From JAAXHH01 sp965225915 (GTDB lineage Bacteria > JAAXHH01): 64,000 bases of DNA. Shown one piece after another: positions 8,506 to 17,434 of this stretch. Made by a program: the position numbers and the translations under genes. The notes below the pieces were generated by a model, which saw only the letters and a list, made by a program, of their open reading frames with translations, made no database searches and was not told where the DNA came from. Location of the stretch: assembly GCA_965225915.1 (NCBI GenBank), contig OZ245326.1:2728001-2792000 (forward strand), read 5' to 3'. The first letter of the stretch is position 1. Each line of letters opens with the position of its first letter.

Positions 8506-9231
8506 GTGCCTCGCGTGTCCGCAGTTTATTCATTCCTCCAAATCATCAGCGTTCTAGTCTTCACCTCGGTGTTCGGCGTGACCGCCATGATCCTGTCCCC
8601 GTTCAACCCGTCGGGAAGGCTGGTGCACTGGTTCGCCCGTTGGTGGGCGCGTACGCTGTTATGGGTGGGACGCATTCCGGTCCGCCTGGATGGCCTGGAC
8701 AACATCCCGGCGGGGAAACCCTGCGTGCTGGTCTCCAATCACGCCAGCGCGGCGGATATTCCCATCCTGTTCGGTTCGCTGCCCATACAGTTCAGAATCA
8801 TCGCCAAGGACTCGCTCTTCCACATACCCGTCCTCGGTTGGTGCATGAGACTGGCCGGATACATCAGCGTCAACCGCTCCAATCCCAAGAAAGCCATACG
8901 GAGTTTGAAGAAAGCTGCGCGACAGATCAGGGAGGGATATCCAGCCGTGGTCTTCCCGGAAGGCACAAGAACCCTTACGGGTGAACTGCAGCCGTTCAAG
9001 ACCGGCGCTTTTCTCCTCGCGATAGAATCGGGCGTGCCCGTGGTTCCCGTGGGTATATCCGGTAGCTTTGACATACTCGTCAGAGGCAGCATGAAGATTC
9101 GGCCGGACGCGCAAGTAGCGTTGCGAATCGGACCGTCCATTGACACGGAGGGATATACGACACGTGACCGGCGCAGTCTGGCCGAACAGGCGCGGAAGGC
9201 TGTCGAAGACTGCCTGCGTCAGGACGGGTAG
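8506..9231 (+). CDS. plsC: 1-acyl-sn-glycerol-3-phosphate acyltransferase
   Basis: This membrane-bound enzyme acylates lysophosphatidic acid to phosphatidic acid in phospholipid synthesis. The 241-residue protein has an N-terminal hydrophobic helix (about 8-32), the acyltransferase motif NHxxxxD (H79, D84) and the second block FPEGTRT (150-156). A third block, VPVVPVGISG, follows near 175-184. The start is GTG at 8506; a second GTG nine bases downstream is equally possible. A perfect -10 box lies upstream. A broken phosphatase gene follows it on the same strand. Confidence 0.93.
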   Translation: MPRVSAVYSFLQIISVLVFTSVFGVTAMILSPFNPSGRLVHWFARWWARTLLWVGRIPVRLDGLDNIPAGKPCVLVSNHASAADIPILFGSLPIQFRIIAKDSLFHIPVLGWCMRLAGYISVNRSNPKKAIRSLKKAARQIREGYPAVVFPEGTRTLTGELQPFKTGAFLLAIESGVPVVPVGISGSFDILVRGSMKIRPDAQVALRIGPSIDTEGYTTRDRRSLAEQARKAVEDCLRQDG

Positions 9232-9237
9232 AAGAGG

Positions 9238-9596
9238 ATGGCGCTAACGGTCGGCTCGATTTTCGCTGCGCGTAACGCGGTTTTTTTGACCTGGACAACA
9301 CGCTGATCGATCGCGACCAGGCCTGCAACAGGTTTTTTGCGTTTCTCCTGAGTTCTTTTTTTGAACACCTGACGCCGAACGGCACCGCCTGGACAGAGCG
9401 CATGGAAACACTGCGTGTACTGGACCGGGGCGGCCGGGTCCGATATGAAGGAACTGACAGACTGGGTCGCTGGCCTGTCGGCCTGAATGTCAGCGAAAGA
9501 ACGAGTATGTCTGTTAAAGCCGGGTTTCGTAAAGGGGAATGCCGGGATATTGCATCCTCCAAAGCCGATCTGTTTGATCACACTCGAATGGAGTAA
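9238..9596 (+). pseudogene. Remnant of a HAD-superfamily phosphatase, frameshifted and truncated
   Basis: The first 17 codons from ATG 9238 run into a T7 tract at 9281-9287. One additional T there would join them to a frame reading FFDLDNTLIDRD, the HAD nucleophile motif I. The joined frame continues through an LDRGG segment typical of HAD subfamily I caps and stops at 9594-9596, about 120 residues in total. Intact enzymes are about twice that length and carry motifs II-IV, which are absent here. A homopolymer sequencing error could explain the frameshift, but not the loss of the C-terminal half. An SD-like GAAGAGG abuts the ATG. Confidence 0.65.
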
Positions 9597-9601
9597 ACAC
9601 C

Positions 9602-10141
9602 TTGAATCGATTACATATTGCGTGGATACTCGTATTGAGTATTGCCGTCTTCAGTATCAGCTGCGCCGAGATCGTTCCTCCTGCCGAAGAAACGGCACCC
9701 GCCGCTGACATAGCCATGTCCATGGAAGTTGCTGCAGAAAACATGCTTTCGGAACACATGGCCGCCGAAGCCATGTTGACGGCGCATTACCTCTCGTCCG
9801 CGGTTAAGGCGGGCATGAGCGCAGATGAGATAAACGGTGTACTAACCGCGGTTGCCGACGGCTCCGCCATCAGTGAATTCTGGGTGAGCGACGAGAACGG
9901 CAAGGTGGTTTATTCAAATATCCCGGGGGCGGAATTCGCCTTTCCGACCGATCCGGAATCCGATTCCCAGGCGGCGCCATTCGCGAGTCTGCTGACCGGC
10001 GACCGTACTGCCGTCGACCAGGATTTCATGTCCCGCGAATTGGACGGCAAGGTCTTCAAGTACGTGGCCGCCGCGGGGGTGGACCAGGCGCGTATTGTGC
10101 AGATAGGCGTCGCCGCGCCGACGGATTCCGATTCTCCCTGA
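9602..10141 (+). CDS. Lipoprotein with single-Cache/PAS-like sensory domain
   Basis: This 179-residue putative lipoprotein begins at TTG with ATGGAG eight bases upstream. The N-terminus is a signal sequence ending in a lipobox (FSISC, C21). A Glu/Ala/Met-rich helix spans about 25-70. The C-terminal half resembles a small Cache or PAS-like extracellular ligand-binding domain: EFWVSDENGKVVYSN near 98-112, then a beta-strand segment with KVFKYVAAAG. No transmembrane signalling module is attached, so it may be a stand-alone binding or redox-sensing lipoprotein. It is convergent with the MetE-like gene. Confidence 0.6.
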   Translation: MNRLHIAWILVLSIAVFSISCAEIVPPAEETAPAADIAMSMEVAAENMLSEHMAAEAMLTAHYLSSAVKAGMSADEINGVLTAVADGSAISEFWVSDENGKVVYSNIPGAEFAFPTDPESDSQAAPFASLLTGDRTAVDQDFMSRELDGKVFKYVAAAGVDQARIVQIGVAAPTDSDSP

Positions 10142-10155
10142 TCGCCTGGGCGCGT

Positions 10156-11238
10156 TCAACCATACTTAGCCCTGAGTCGCTCGGCGGCGATCACTTCGTT
10201 GCGCAGTTTCTCGTACGCTTCTTCCAGCGGAATGTCCCAGAAGGTACCGGGCGCAAAGCCGCAGTCCGGGTGAATGGCGATCCGTTCAGGTGCGGCTACT
10301 TCCAGTACCCGTTCGACCCGTTCCACGATTTCCTCCGGCGTGTCGATGCCCGCCTGCTTGGAATGCAGGCAGCCGACGCCGATATCCATACTATCCGGTA
10401 GTTCGCTCAGCAGTTCTATGTCGCGGTCCGTTGCCTCGCTGAGTTCAAACATGAGCATGTCGACGTTCAAGTCCTTTATACCGGGCAGGAGTGAATTGTA
10501 TCCGGTCTTTTCGCCGGATGCGTCCAGGGGGCGTTTACCGCAGAGGTGGAGGGACAGGTGCACGCCTTCAATGCCCTCGACCACACGGTTCAGCGTGTCG
10601 ACGGCGTAAGCAACCTCGTCGGGGTAGTTGGGAACAAATGCGCCACCCTTTCGGATCGAATCGTACATGCGGCCGATGGTCGTATCATCGAACTGGATAT
10701 AGCGCACGCCTTCGTCGCGCAGAAGCAACACTTCCTGCCGGATGATAGGGATCAGGGCTTCCACGCACTCGCTCATGGTGGAATAGGCGTCCACCGAGCG
10801 TTCAGGGTCCCAGTTTACCACGCCGATATGGCTGGGGGTGGGCAGCGCGACCCTTATATCCCGGTCGGTGCACTTCTTCAGGAAACGGGCCTCCCGGGCA
10901 AAAAGACCCGGGCTGACCGGCTCGATCCGGCCGGTGACGGTATACCCCACGTAGGCGCCGTGGCGGTAGGAGTCCACGTGGACCTTCTGCAGTTCGAATC
11001 CCGTAACCATGTCCGCGATAACGCCAATATAGGACTTCCTCCGCCATTCCCCATCGGAAATGACGTCGAGCCCCGCCGCTTCCTGCACGGCGGCCACGTA
11101 GGGGATGGCCCGGTCCATCAGGCGCTGCAGCTCCTCGTCGGAACCACCTTCCACCAGAAACCGGTCCACCATGTCGCGAAAGAAACTCGGGCGGGGCATG
11201 GAGCCGACGACCATGGCCGGAAAGGGTTTTTCAAACAT
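10156..11238 (-). CDS. MetE-type (cobalamin-independent) methionine synthase C-terminal domain protein
   Basis: The 360-residue protein corresponds to the catalytic C-terminal barrel of MetE without the N-terminal half. Zinc ligands are recognisable: H231 and C233 in LSLHLCGK, probably E265, and C326 in IHPDCGFAPG. DGEWRR near residues 62-67 is the usual family block. Such single-domain proteins transfer methyl groups between small substrates, often not from folate, so calling it methionine synthase would be unsafe. The start ATG is preceded by AAGAGG at suitable spacing. No methyl-donor gene adjoins it. Confidence 0.8.
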   Translation of the reverse strand: MFEKPFPAMVVGSMPRPSFFRDMVDRFLVEGGSDEELQRLMDRAIPYVAAVQEAAGLDVISDGEWRRKSYIGVIADMVTGFELQKVHVDSYRHGAYVGYTVTGRIEPVSPGLFAREARFLKKCTDRDIRVALPTPSHIGVVNWDPERSVDAYSTMSECVEALIPIIRQEVLLLRDEGVRYIQFDDTTIGRMYDSIRKGGAFVPNYPDEVAYAVDTLNRVVEGIEGVHLSLHLCGKRPLDASGEKTGYNSLLPGIKDLNVDMLMFELSEATDRDIELLSELPDSMDIGVGCLHSKQAGIDTPEEIVERVERVLEVAAPERIAIHPDCGFAPGTFWDIPLEEAYEKLRNEVIAAERLRAKYG

Positions 11239-11441
11239 GTAAGGAGCCTCTTTTCCTTGATGGATGTTGGATTGGCTTGATTACAAAACCGGTTGATTCA
11301 ACCATGCAATTTCAATAACCATGTATCGATAAAATGCATTCCCGGGATACGCAGAGCAAACGGTTTACGCCGGTGCACGGACTCGCCTCTAGTCGAACCC
11401 ATACCGGTCGGTTTATCTCTTCTGAACGAACGGAGCCATCG

Positions 11442-13385
11442 ATGAAAACCATAACGGCCCGCATCCATTACGAGATTACGCCTTCCTGGGCGATTCTCGA
11501 ACGGAAGCTCATCGACGCGATGAACGAAGCGGTTCATCCCTACATCGAAAAGTACACCCGCGAGGACGGGTCGTTGATATGGGCGGACACGTGGACGGGA
11601 AGCCGGGACGGGATGGATGATTTCTACGAATCATTCACCAATTTTGCGCAGCTTTACAGCCTGGGAGGCGGTGATCACCTGTTGGAGGCGGCCGACCGGC
11701 ACTGGGACGCGATCACCCGGCAACTGACCCGTTTCGGGCGGATCTACCGGGAGTACGAACGGGGGTACGACCAGTTTCACCAGAGCGAGAGCTACATCTA
11801 TTTCTATCATCTCTGCCTTGCCGACCCTCACAATCCCAAGCTGCACGACCGCGCCCGGCGTTTCGCCGGCTTCTATCTGAACGAATTCCCCGACGCACTG
11901 AACTACGATCCGGTGCATCGCATTATCCGTGCGCCCCAGAACGGAAGCGGTGGACCCGCCTGGGGGATGAGCGAGGACGACAGCCGGATGTCTTACAATC
12001 CCGGACAGGGCGGCATGCGGGTCTATGGCCTGCCATTGAGCGACGTCCCGGGGATTACGCAGGTCGACGATCTCCAGGACCCCGCGAAGGCGCGGGCGAT
12101 GGGCAGGGCCATGGCCTCCCGGTTTCGCGAGGGGGACGTGGGCAACAACCTGAACGTCAACGGACTCATAATGAACGCCTACTTGATGACCGGCGATGAC
12201 AAGTACAGGAACTGGCTGCTGGAGTACGTGGAAGCCTGGCTCAAGCGCGCCCGGGAAAATGGCGGGCTCATGCCGGATAACGTGGGTCTGGACGGGCGCG
12301 TGGGCGCCCTGCACAATGGAAAATGGTACGGCGGGCTCTACGGCTGGACCTGGCCCCACGGATTCTACAGCCTGGGGTTCGCCGCCATCACCGCGGCCAA
12401 TAACGCCTACATGCTCACCGGCGACAGCGGCTATTTCGACCTGCCCAGGGGCATGATTGACCGCGTGCTCGAGGAAGGGATCGACGGCCATTTCGACGAA
12501 ATGGCGTCCCAGATGAGCATACGGGAACACTTTATCGGGGTCGACCGGACCCTCGGTCCGGATCGGCGGACCTTTCTGACGCCGTACCGGTACGGCGACC
12601 AGGGCTGGATGGACTACCAGCCCATGCCCGTGACCTACCCCTTGAATGTATGGAACGTGTCGGAAGCGGACGAGGATCGGGCGCGCATGGATTACCTGCG
12701 CGAACGCAGCGGCTATGACTGGTCCTTCGTGGTTCCCTTCAGGGACAAGGGGGACATGCACCACGACGAACCCTGGTGGCTCTACCTGCAAGGCGAAAAC
12801 CCGGACTACCCGGAGCGGATGCTGGGCGCCACCCATGCCCAGGTCTGCCATCGCCTGGCGCAGATCCGCGCAGACGATTCGGACCTGGAGGCGGGACCGC
12901 AAATACACCTCTGGCAGCAGGTACAGCCCGTAATCACCGAGTCGCTGGTGCAGCTCACCATGGGATGTCCCCAGGTCATCTACTACGGCGGAATCCTGAA
13001 CGCGCGGCTGCGGTACTACGACGCCGACCGCAACCGTCCAGGACTGCCCGCCGACACGGCCGCGCTCATCGATACAATCGAACCGTCCCGCGTTGGTGCA
13101 ACCCTGGTCAATCTGCATCACACCGAAACGAGGCGGGTCATCGTGCAAGCCGGCGGACTGGCCGAGCACGAGTTCCGCAGGGTAGTCTACGACACGACCG
13201 ACACCCCCTATCCCGGCGCCACGGGCGCATATGCCGCGCCGCCGGCCGCGGTGAAGGCCGAGTCCATGCAGGTCGACGACACACGCCTGCTCGTGGTGCT
13301 GCCGCCGGCTACACGGGTCCACCTGGATATGGAGACGGTCCGGTACGTCAACCGGCCGCGATACCTTTCCGCTGGTCATTCCTAG
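11442..13385 (+). CDS. Alpha/alpha-barrel-like hypothetical protein (six-hairpin glycosidase-like)
   Basis: The start is the ATG at 11442, with GGAG six bases upstream; the open frame extends 36 codons further without an SD. The 647-residue product is rich in aromatic residues and in the repeated helical hairpins typical of (alpha/alpha)6 proteins. Examples are FYESFTNFAQLYSLGGGDHLL near 50-70 and YMLTGDSGYFDLPRGMID near 325-342. The last 130 residues look like a beta-sandwich. Many Trp, Asp and His residues line the presumed barrel (SESYIYFYH, KWYGGLYGWTWPHGFYS), which fits a carbohydrate-active enzyme, but no named family is recognised. No signal peptide is seen. A GH5-like gene lies convergently downstream. 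Confidence 0.7.
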   Translation: MKTITARIHYEITPSWAILERKLIDAMNEAVHPYIEKYTREDGSLIWADTWTGSRDGMDDFYESFTNFAQLYSLGGGDHLLEAADRHWDAITRQLTRFGRIYREYERGYDQFHQSESYIYFYHLCLADPHNPKLHDRARRFAGFYLNEFPDALNYDPVHRIIRAPQNGSGGPAWGMSEDDSRMSYNPGQGGMRVYGLPLSDVPGITQVDDLQDPAKARAMGRAMASRFREGDVGNNLNVNGLIMNAYLMTGDDKYRNWLLEYVEAWLKRARENGGLMPDNVGLDGRVGALHNGKWYGGLYGWTWPHGFYSLGFAAITAANNAYMLTGDSGYFDLPRGMIDRVLEEGIDGHFDEMASQMSIREHFIGVDRTLGPDRRTFLTPYRYGDQGWMDYQPMPVTYPLNVWNVSEADEDRARMDYLRERSGYDWSFVVPFRDKGDMHHDEPWWLYLQGENPDYPERMLGATHAQVCHRLAQIRADDSDLEAGPQIHLWQQVQPVITESLVQLTMGCPQVIYYGGILNARLRYYDADRNRPGLPADTAALIDTIEPSRVGATLVNLHHTETRRVIVQAGGLAEHEFRRVVYDTTDTPYPGATGAYAAPPAAVKAESMQVDDTRLLVVLPPATRVHLDMETVRYVNRPRYLSAGHS

Positions 13386-13439
13386 GTTGTTGATTTCAAT
13401 GAAGGCGGGATGACAGGGGCCACCGCGTTGAATCGCCGA

Positions 13440-14432
13440 TCAACCGGTGAACTCGAATTCCCTGATGAGATCCAGTTCCCGAGGGTCTAGCGGGGTGCCG
13501 TCGGGATGCATCATGTCGTGCTGCCAGACCGGCGGGGTGGGATCACCCTTCCTGGATTCCCAGGCCAGGTAGGTCTGCGTCCTGCCGGCCACGAGTCCCC
13601 AGTTGTACCATCCTACCCGATGTTCCGCGAACACGGGCAACATGTCCGCGAAGGTATTGCCGTGATGCCGGCGCAACCATTCCGTGCAGATCACGGGTCG
13701 GTCGTACGTTGCGCACCTGGCGAGGAAGGGACCGATTTTGTCCACGGAATCGTAGTAATGGAAGGTGATGATGTCGGACAATTCGAAAAGGCGTGAAGAG
13801 AGATCGTCGTCGAAGGCGTTCCACGTCCAGGATCCCGTGGTGAGCGGCTGCATGGGGCCGACGGAACGCGCCCATGCGAAGGTGTCTTCGACGAGCGGCT
13901 GGCTCCTGAGTTCATCGTCCGGTTCGTTGTACAGGTCCCAGACCAGCACGCGCTGGTCCGAGCGGAAGCTGCCGACGATGTCCTTGACGTATCGCTCGAG
14001 GCCCGGCCAGGCGTCCCGGTCGCCGAGGCGTTCGAAACCCGGACTCGGCACCCACTGGCTGTTGTGCACACCGGGCACCGGTTCGTCCTGCGGTCCGAGA
14101 TAGGGGTCCCGTCCCCCGAAGAAGCAGTCGCAGAAGAGGATGATCATGGCGCTGATGCCGTGCCGCGACGCGATGGCCAGGAACCGGTCCAGCCGTTGTT
14201 TCACGCCTTCGGGGTCATCTTCCCATACCAGGTACTGGATGAAGATGCGCACGCTGTTGTAGCCGCCCGCCGTCGCCCATCCCAGTTCCTGGTCGATGGC
14301 TTCGGAGTCGAAGGTGGGCGCCTGCCACATCTCGGTCATGTTCACGGCGGTGCGCGGCAGGTAGTTGCAGCCGCGTACAACGCCCGTTTCCCGGTACCAG
14401 GCGTGGGCCTTTTCCCGGGTCCATTTGTTCAT
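13440..14432 (-). CDS. GH5-like (clan A) glycoside hydrolase
   Basis: The start is the ATG at 14432, preceded by an AGAGGGA SD; the longer open frame upstream is the shadow of rdgB and rejected. The 330-residue TIM-barrel protein has the clan-A acid/base motif in WDLYNEP (N169-E170) and a second glutamate after strand 7 (VICTEW, E251) as candidate nucleophile. Strand motifs such as NSVRIFIQYLVW near 59-70 fit GH5 or a close relative. No signal peptide is present, so it would act on imported oligosaccharides. It follows rdgB by 16 bp. Substrate cannot be deduced. Confidence 0.78.
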   Translation of the reverse strand: MNKWTREKAHAWYRETGVVRGCNYLPRTAVNMTEMWQAPTFDSEAIDQELGWATAGGYNSVRIFIQYLVWEDDPEGVKQRLDRFLAIASRHGISAMIILFCDCFFGGRDPYLGPQDEPVPGVHNSQWVPSPGFERLGDRDAWPGLERYVKDIVGSFRSDQRVLVWDLYNEPDDELRSQPLVEDTFAWARSVGPMQPLTTGSWTWNAFDDDLSSRLFELSDIITFHYYDSVDKIGPFLARCATYDRPVICTEWLRRHHGNTFADMLPVFAEHRVGWYNWGLVAGRTQTYLAWESRKGDPTPPVWQHDMMHPDGTPLDPRELDLIREFEFTG

Positions 14433-14448
14433 GGAATCCCTCTTCGGT

Positions 14449-15045
14449 TCAATCTGGTGTATCCCGCAGTGCATGAAGGACACTGAGGATACGGCGAAGC
14501 GCGATTGCCCGGTGACTGATCCGGTTTTTAACGGTCGTGTCCAGTTCGCCGAATGTGCTTTTGTAACCCGCTGGAACGAACAGCGGATCGTAGCCGAATC
14601 CCGCCCCGCCCCGCGGTACACGGATAATGCGGCCGTCGCAGACGCCCTCCGCGGTCCAGGTGCGTCCGTCCGGTGCCGCGACCGCCATGGCGCACCGGAA
14701 CCGGGCCGTTCGGTCGGCGTCAGGAATCCCGTCCAGAGCGTCGAGCAATCGTTGGATGTTGTCACGGTCGGTGGCGTCGATGCCGGCGTATCGGGCCGAC
14801 CGGACTCCAGGCGCCCCGTCCAGGGCGTCGACCTCAAGTCCCGAGTCGTCCGCCAGGGCGGCCCTGCCCGTGAATTGCGCGACGGCCCGAGCCTTGATGA
14901 GGGCGTTTTCCCCGAAGTTCCTACCCGTCTCGTCCGGTTCGGGACAACCCCGGTAGGAAGCGGCCGGCTGGACCCTTACGCCGGGAAGGAGCGCCTTGAT
15001 TTCGGCGATTTTACCCTGGTTTCGCGTGGCCAGGACAATGGTCAT
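14449..15045 (-). CDS. rdgB: XTP/dITP diphosphatase (RdgB/HAM1)
   Basis: This pyrophosphatase cleanses the nucleotide pool of dITP, XTP and related noncanonical purines. At 198 residues it is full length, with the N-terminal ATRNQGK signature (6-12), the conserved acidic DDSGLEVDAL (66-75), and the GFGYDPLF motif near 154-161. It sits nine bases downstream of rph, a widespread rph-rdgB pairing. Confidence 0.95.
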   Translation of the reverse strand: MTIVLATRNQGKIAEIKALLPGVRVQPAASYRGCPEPDETGRNFGENALIKARAVAQFTGRAALADDSGLEVDALDGAPGVRSARYAGIDATDRDNIQRLLDALDGIPDADRTARFRCAMAVAAPDGRTWTAEGVCDGRIIRVPRGGAGFGYDPLFVPAGYKSTFGELDTTVKNRISHRAIALRRILSVLHALRDTPD

Positions 15046-15054
15046 GTACGCGTC

Positions 15055-15786
15055 CTAGTCCCGGTCCAGCGCCTGCTTCTGAAGATCGATCAGTTGGTTT
15101 ACACCCTGTTTGCCGAGTTCTAGCATGGCGGAAAGTTGATCCGTGGAGAAGGGGTGGTGTTCGGCGGTACCCTGGATTTCGACCAGGTCACCGCCTCCCG
15201 TCATGACGAGATTCATGTCGACGTCCGCCGTGGAATCCTCGTCGTAGCAGAGATCGAGCATGGGCACGCCGCCAATGATCCCCATGCTGATTGCGGCGAC
15301 CGCGTCCCGGATGGGGTCCTTGTCGAGCAGGTCCCGGTTCGACAGCCATTTCACCGCGTCGCACAGCGCCACGAAACTGCCCGTGATCGACGCGGTACGC
15401 GTACCTCCGTCGGCCTCGATCACGTCGCAGTCGATCAGGATGGACCGTTCCCCCAGGCTGTCCAGGTCGAAGACGGCACGCAGCGACCTTCCAATGAGCC
15501 GCTGGATTTCCTGCGTGCGTCCGGAAACGCTGCCGCGCCGGCCGTCGCGGGATACCCGCGTGTTCGTGCTGCGTGGCAACATGCCGTATTCCGCCGTGAC
15601 CCAGCCCTTGCCACTCCCTTTCAGAAAGGGAGGTACATTCTCATCCACGCTCGCCGAACAGAGCACGGTCGTGCCGCCCATGGAAATCAACGCGGATCCT
15701 TCCGCGTGCCGGAGGTAATTGCGTCGAATCTCAACAGGACGCAACTGGTCGGTCTCCCGGCCATCGATCCTGGACACAGGTGCCAC
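15055..15786 (-). CDS. rph: Ribonuclease PH
   Basis: RNase PH is a phosphorolytic 3'-5' exonuclease that trims tRNA 3' ends. The 243-residue protein opens with GTG at 15786 and shows the family features. These are RPVEI with the basic RRNYLRHAEGSAL stretch (17-34), the WVTAEYGMLPRST block (62-74), RTQEIQRLIGRSLR (91-104), and DCDVIEADGGTRTASITG (118-135). It is followed closely by rdgB and lies 57 bp downstream of a PTS EIIA gene on the same strand. Confidence 0.96.
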   Translation of the reverse strand: MAPVSRIDGRETDQLRPVEIRRNYLRHAEGSALISMGGTTVLCSASVDENVPPFLKGSGKGWVTAEYGMLPRSTNTRVSRDGRRGSVSGRTQEIQRLIGRSLRAVFDLDSLGERSILIDCDVIEADGGTRTASITGSFVALCDAVKWLSNRDLLDKDPIRDAVAAISMGIIGGVPMLDLCYDEDSTADVDMNLVMTGGGDLVEIQGTAEHHPFSTDQLSAMLELGKQGVNQLIDLQKQALDRD

Positions 15787-15842
15787 TGCTCTATCCTTTG
15801 CTTATCGTGTGAAATACGGACGGCCCGGGGAACGGGACCTTA

Positions 15843-16304
15843 TTACATGTTCTCTTCTTCTTCGGCGATGAGTTCCAGGGCCTCGCGGGGGGTTTCCGTT
15901 GCGATCAGCCGTTTTCGAAGGTTATCGTGTCTCAGCAGGCGGGAAATGTGGGCGAGCGCCCGTATATGGGGACCGGAAACATTCAAGGGAGAGACGAGCA
16001 GGAAGAAGAGAAAGACGGGTTGTTCGTCGAGGGATTGAAAGTCGACGCCCTCTTTCTTGATCCCAAGCACGCCGACCAGCTTGTCTACGGCCTTGCACTT
16101 GCCGTGGGGTATGGCGACCCCTTTTCCGATCCCGGTGCTCATGATCTTTTCTCGTTCCAGGACGGCCTGGAGCACCTCCCTGTTGTCGCTGATCTTGCCG
16201 GACGCGGTCAGTGCCTCGGCCAGTTCCTCGATCACTTCCTGTTTCTGGGTGGCCTTGAGGTTGACCAGGACAGCACTTTCGTCCAGTAACTCTGTCAAGC
16301 TCAT
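15843..16304 (-). CDS. ptsN: PTS system EIIA domain protein (PtsN-like)
   Basis: This 153-residue single-domain protein matches the mannitol/fructose EIIA fold. The phospho-accepting histidine is H67 in VAIPHGK, and the STGIGKG block precedes it at 56-62. Stand-alone EIIA proteins of this kind usually have regulatory rather than sugar-transport roles, as in the nitrogen-PTS. No EIIB, EIIC, HPr or rpoN gene is in the window. An AGGAG SD precedes the ATG. It appears to be the first gene of a leftward ptsN-rph-rdgB set. Confidence 0.88.
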   Translation of the reverse strand: MSLTELLDESAVLVNLKATQKQEVIEELAEALTASGKISDNREVLQAVLEREKIMSTGIGKGVAIPHGKCKAVDKLVGVLGIKKEGVDFQSLDEQPVFLFFLLVSPLNVSGPHIRALAHISRLLRHDNLRKRLIATETPREALELIAEEEENM

Positions 16305-16435
16305 GCATTGCTCCTGTATCCGGATCCTGCTCGGTGACGGGTATAGTTCAAAACCAGTGTGATTCTATGTATCCACCCTGAAATTGTCAACAACCATTTG
16401 GATGTCGGTTCAGACCGGCCGGCGCCGGCAATAGA

Positions 16436-16469
16436 AAAGCCGTCTGACGATGAATCATCAGACGGCTTT
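16436..16469 (-). terminator. Rho-independent terminator
   Basis: A near-perfect hairpin with 12-bp arms (AAAGCCGTCTGA paired with TCAGACGGCTTT) around a 10-base loop lies 37 bp past the stop of the leftward lipoprotein gene. On the minus strand it ends in CTTTTCT. The A-tract on the other arm might let it work in both directions. Confidence 0.85.
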
Positions 16470-16505
16470 CTGTAATCAAGGGTTTCGCTTAAAGAACGCC
16501 ACCGG

Positions 16506-17051
16506 TCAACCGCCGGCTCGTTCCGCGAAACTATCCGCTGTCATGTTGGCCGATTCAAGCAGCATTTTGAGATCGTACCACTTTTCGTCGGCCGCCTTCA
16601 GGTCATTGAGTTGAACCTGCAGGGTGTCGACGAAGGCCTTCGCCTCTTGGGCAAGCTCACGACCGGCTCTGCCGCGGCCCTGCTCGATGCTGCTCGAAAC
16701 CTTGCCCCAGCGTTCCATGAAAGCCGGGAGCGCTTCATCCACGTCGTGCTTCGTCAGTTGCTTCTGCACCTCGGCATCCTCGCCAGCTGCATCGACGAGT
16801 GATATGGTATTCTCGGCGGCGGTTTTGGCTTCGCTGTACTCCTCGGCGTCCATGTGGTTCTGGGCCTTCGCGAGTTCTGCAGCGGCGGCCTCGTACTCGG
16901 CCGGTGCGTACTTGTCGAACTCGGCTTCCTTGGCCGCGTTGAGTTTTGTTTCCGCAGCTTCCATAGCATCGTTGGGCGGTCCCGCGCACGCAGAAACCAT
17001 AAACAGGCACGTGATTAAGCTTAGACAGGACAGTAAGGCCTGCTTGGACAT
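16506..17051 (-). CDS. Putative helical lipoprotein
   Basis: This 181-residue secreted lipoprotein has a signal peptide ending in VSAC (C22) followed by a helical, Ala/Glu/Lys-rich body with no catalytic motif. The pattern AEYEAAAAELAKAQ and AEEYSEAKTAAENT resembles the DUF4398-type helical repeats found in small periplasmic lipoproteins. A strong AGGAGG SD sits a few bases before the ATG, and a clear terminator follows the gene, so it appears to be a monocistronic, well-expressed unit. Function unknown; a structural envelope role is only a guess. Confidence 0.75.
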   Translation of the reverse strand: MSKQALLSCLSLITCLFMVSACAGPPNDAMEAAETKLNAAKEAEFDKYAPAEYEAAAAELAKAQNHMDAEEYSEAKTAAENTISLVDAAGEDAEVQKQLTKHDVDEALPAFMERWGKVSSSIEQGRGRAGRELAQEAKAFVDTLQVQLNDLKAADEKWYDLKMLLESANMTADSFAERAGG

Positions 17052-17434
17052 GATAAACCTCCTGGATAATACCTTAAAAACGCGAATTCAACTCATGTAG
17101 ATCGGCACCGAATCAACCGGTCGGCCTGGTCGGCCTGGACAGTCCGGATAACACAGTTCTTCTGAAGCATTAAAGTCAATATAATAGAGAGGTACGAATG
17201 GGTGTCCAGAAAAAAACGAATTCGCGGGAAAAAACATAGACGTTGCCGGTAATGTAACCGGAGCCGGGAACCCGGGTGGAAATGGCCTGTGACGCTGGTG
17301 CCCGGGACCTTGTTTCCGCTTGACATTCTAGTTGATCTGGATTAGTGTAAAGGAGCGATCCGGGACCGGTTATGACGGTATGGCCGACCCGTTTCACGGT
17401 CGGAACAATCTCCAGAAAGGACTTACTCGGCGGC
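17052..17434. other. Intergenic region between divergent lipoprotein and purC genes
   Basis: This 383-bp gap separates two divergent genes. It holds the lipoprotein SD at its left end, an AT-rich segment at 17155-17235, and a purC-directed promoter candidate. No conserved reading frame was found in it. An in-frame ATG at 17372 would extend purC by 21 residues that do not resemble the family. Confidence 0.5.
17320..17348 (+). promoter_or_regulatory. Candidate sigma70-type promoter for purC
   Basis: TTGACA (17320-17325) is separated by 17 bp from TAGTGT (17343-17348). The -35 is perfect and the -10 matches weakly. It lies about 87 bp before the preferred purC start. Confidence 0.4.

Noticed and set aside
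11631..13379. 582-codon open frame antisense to the alpha/alpha-barrel gene
   Set aside because: No domain or SD; the sense protein has the organised hairpin pattern.
14433..14837. N-terminal extension of the glycosidase gene
   Set aside because: The extra residues are the antisense image of rdgB, with no secretion signal.
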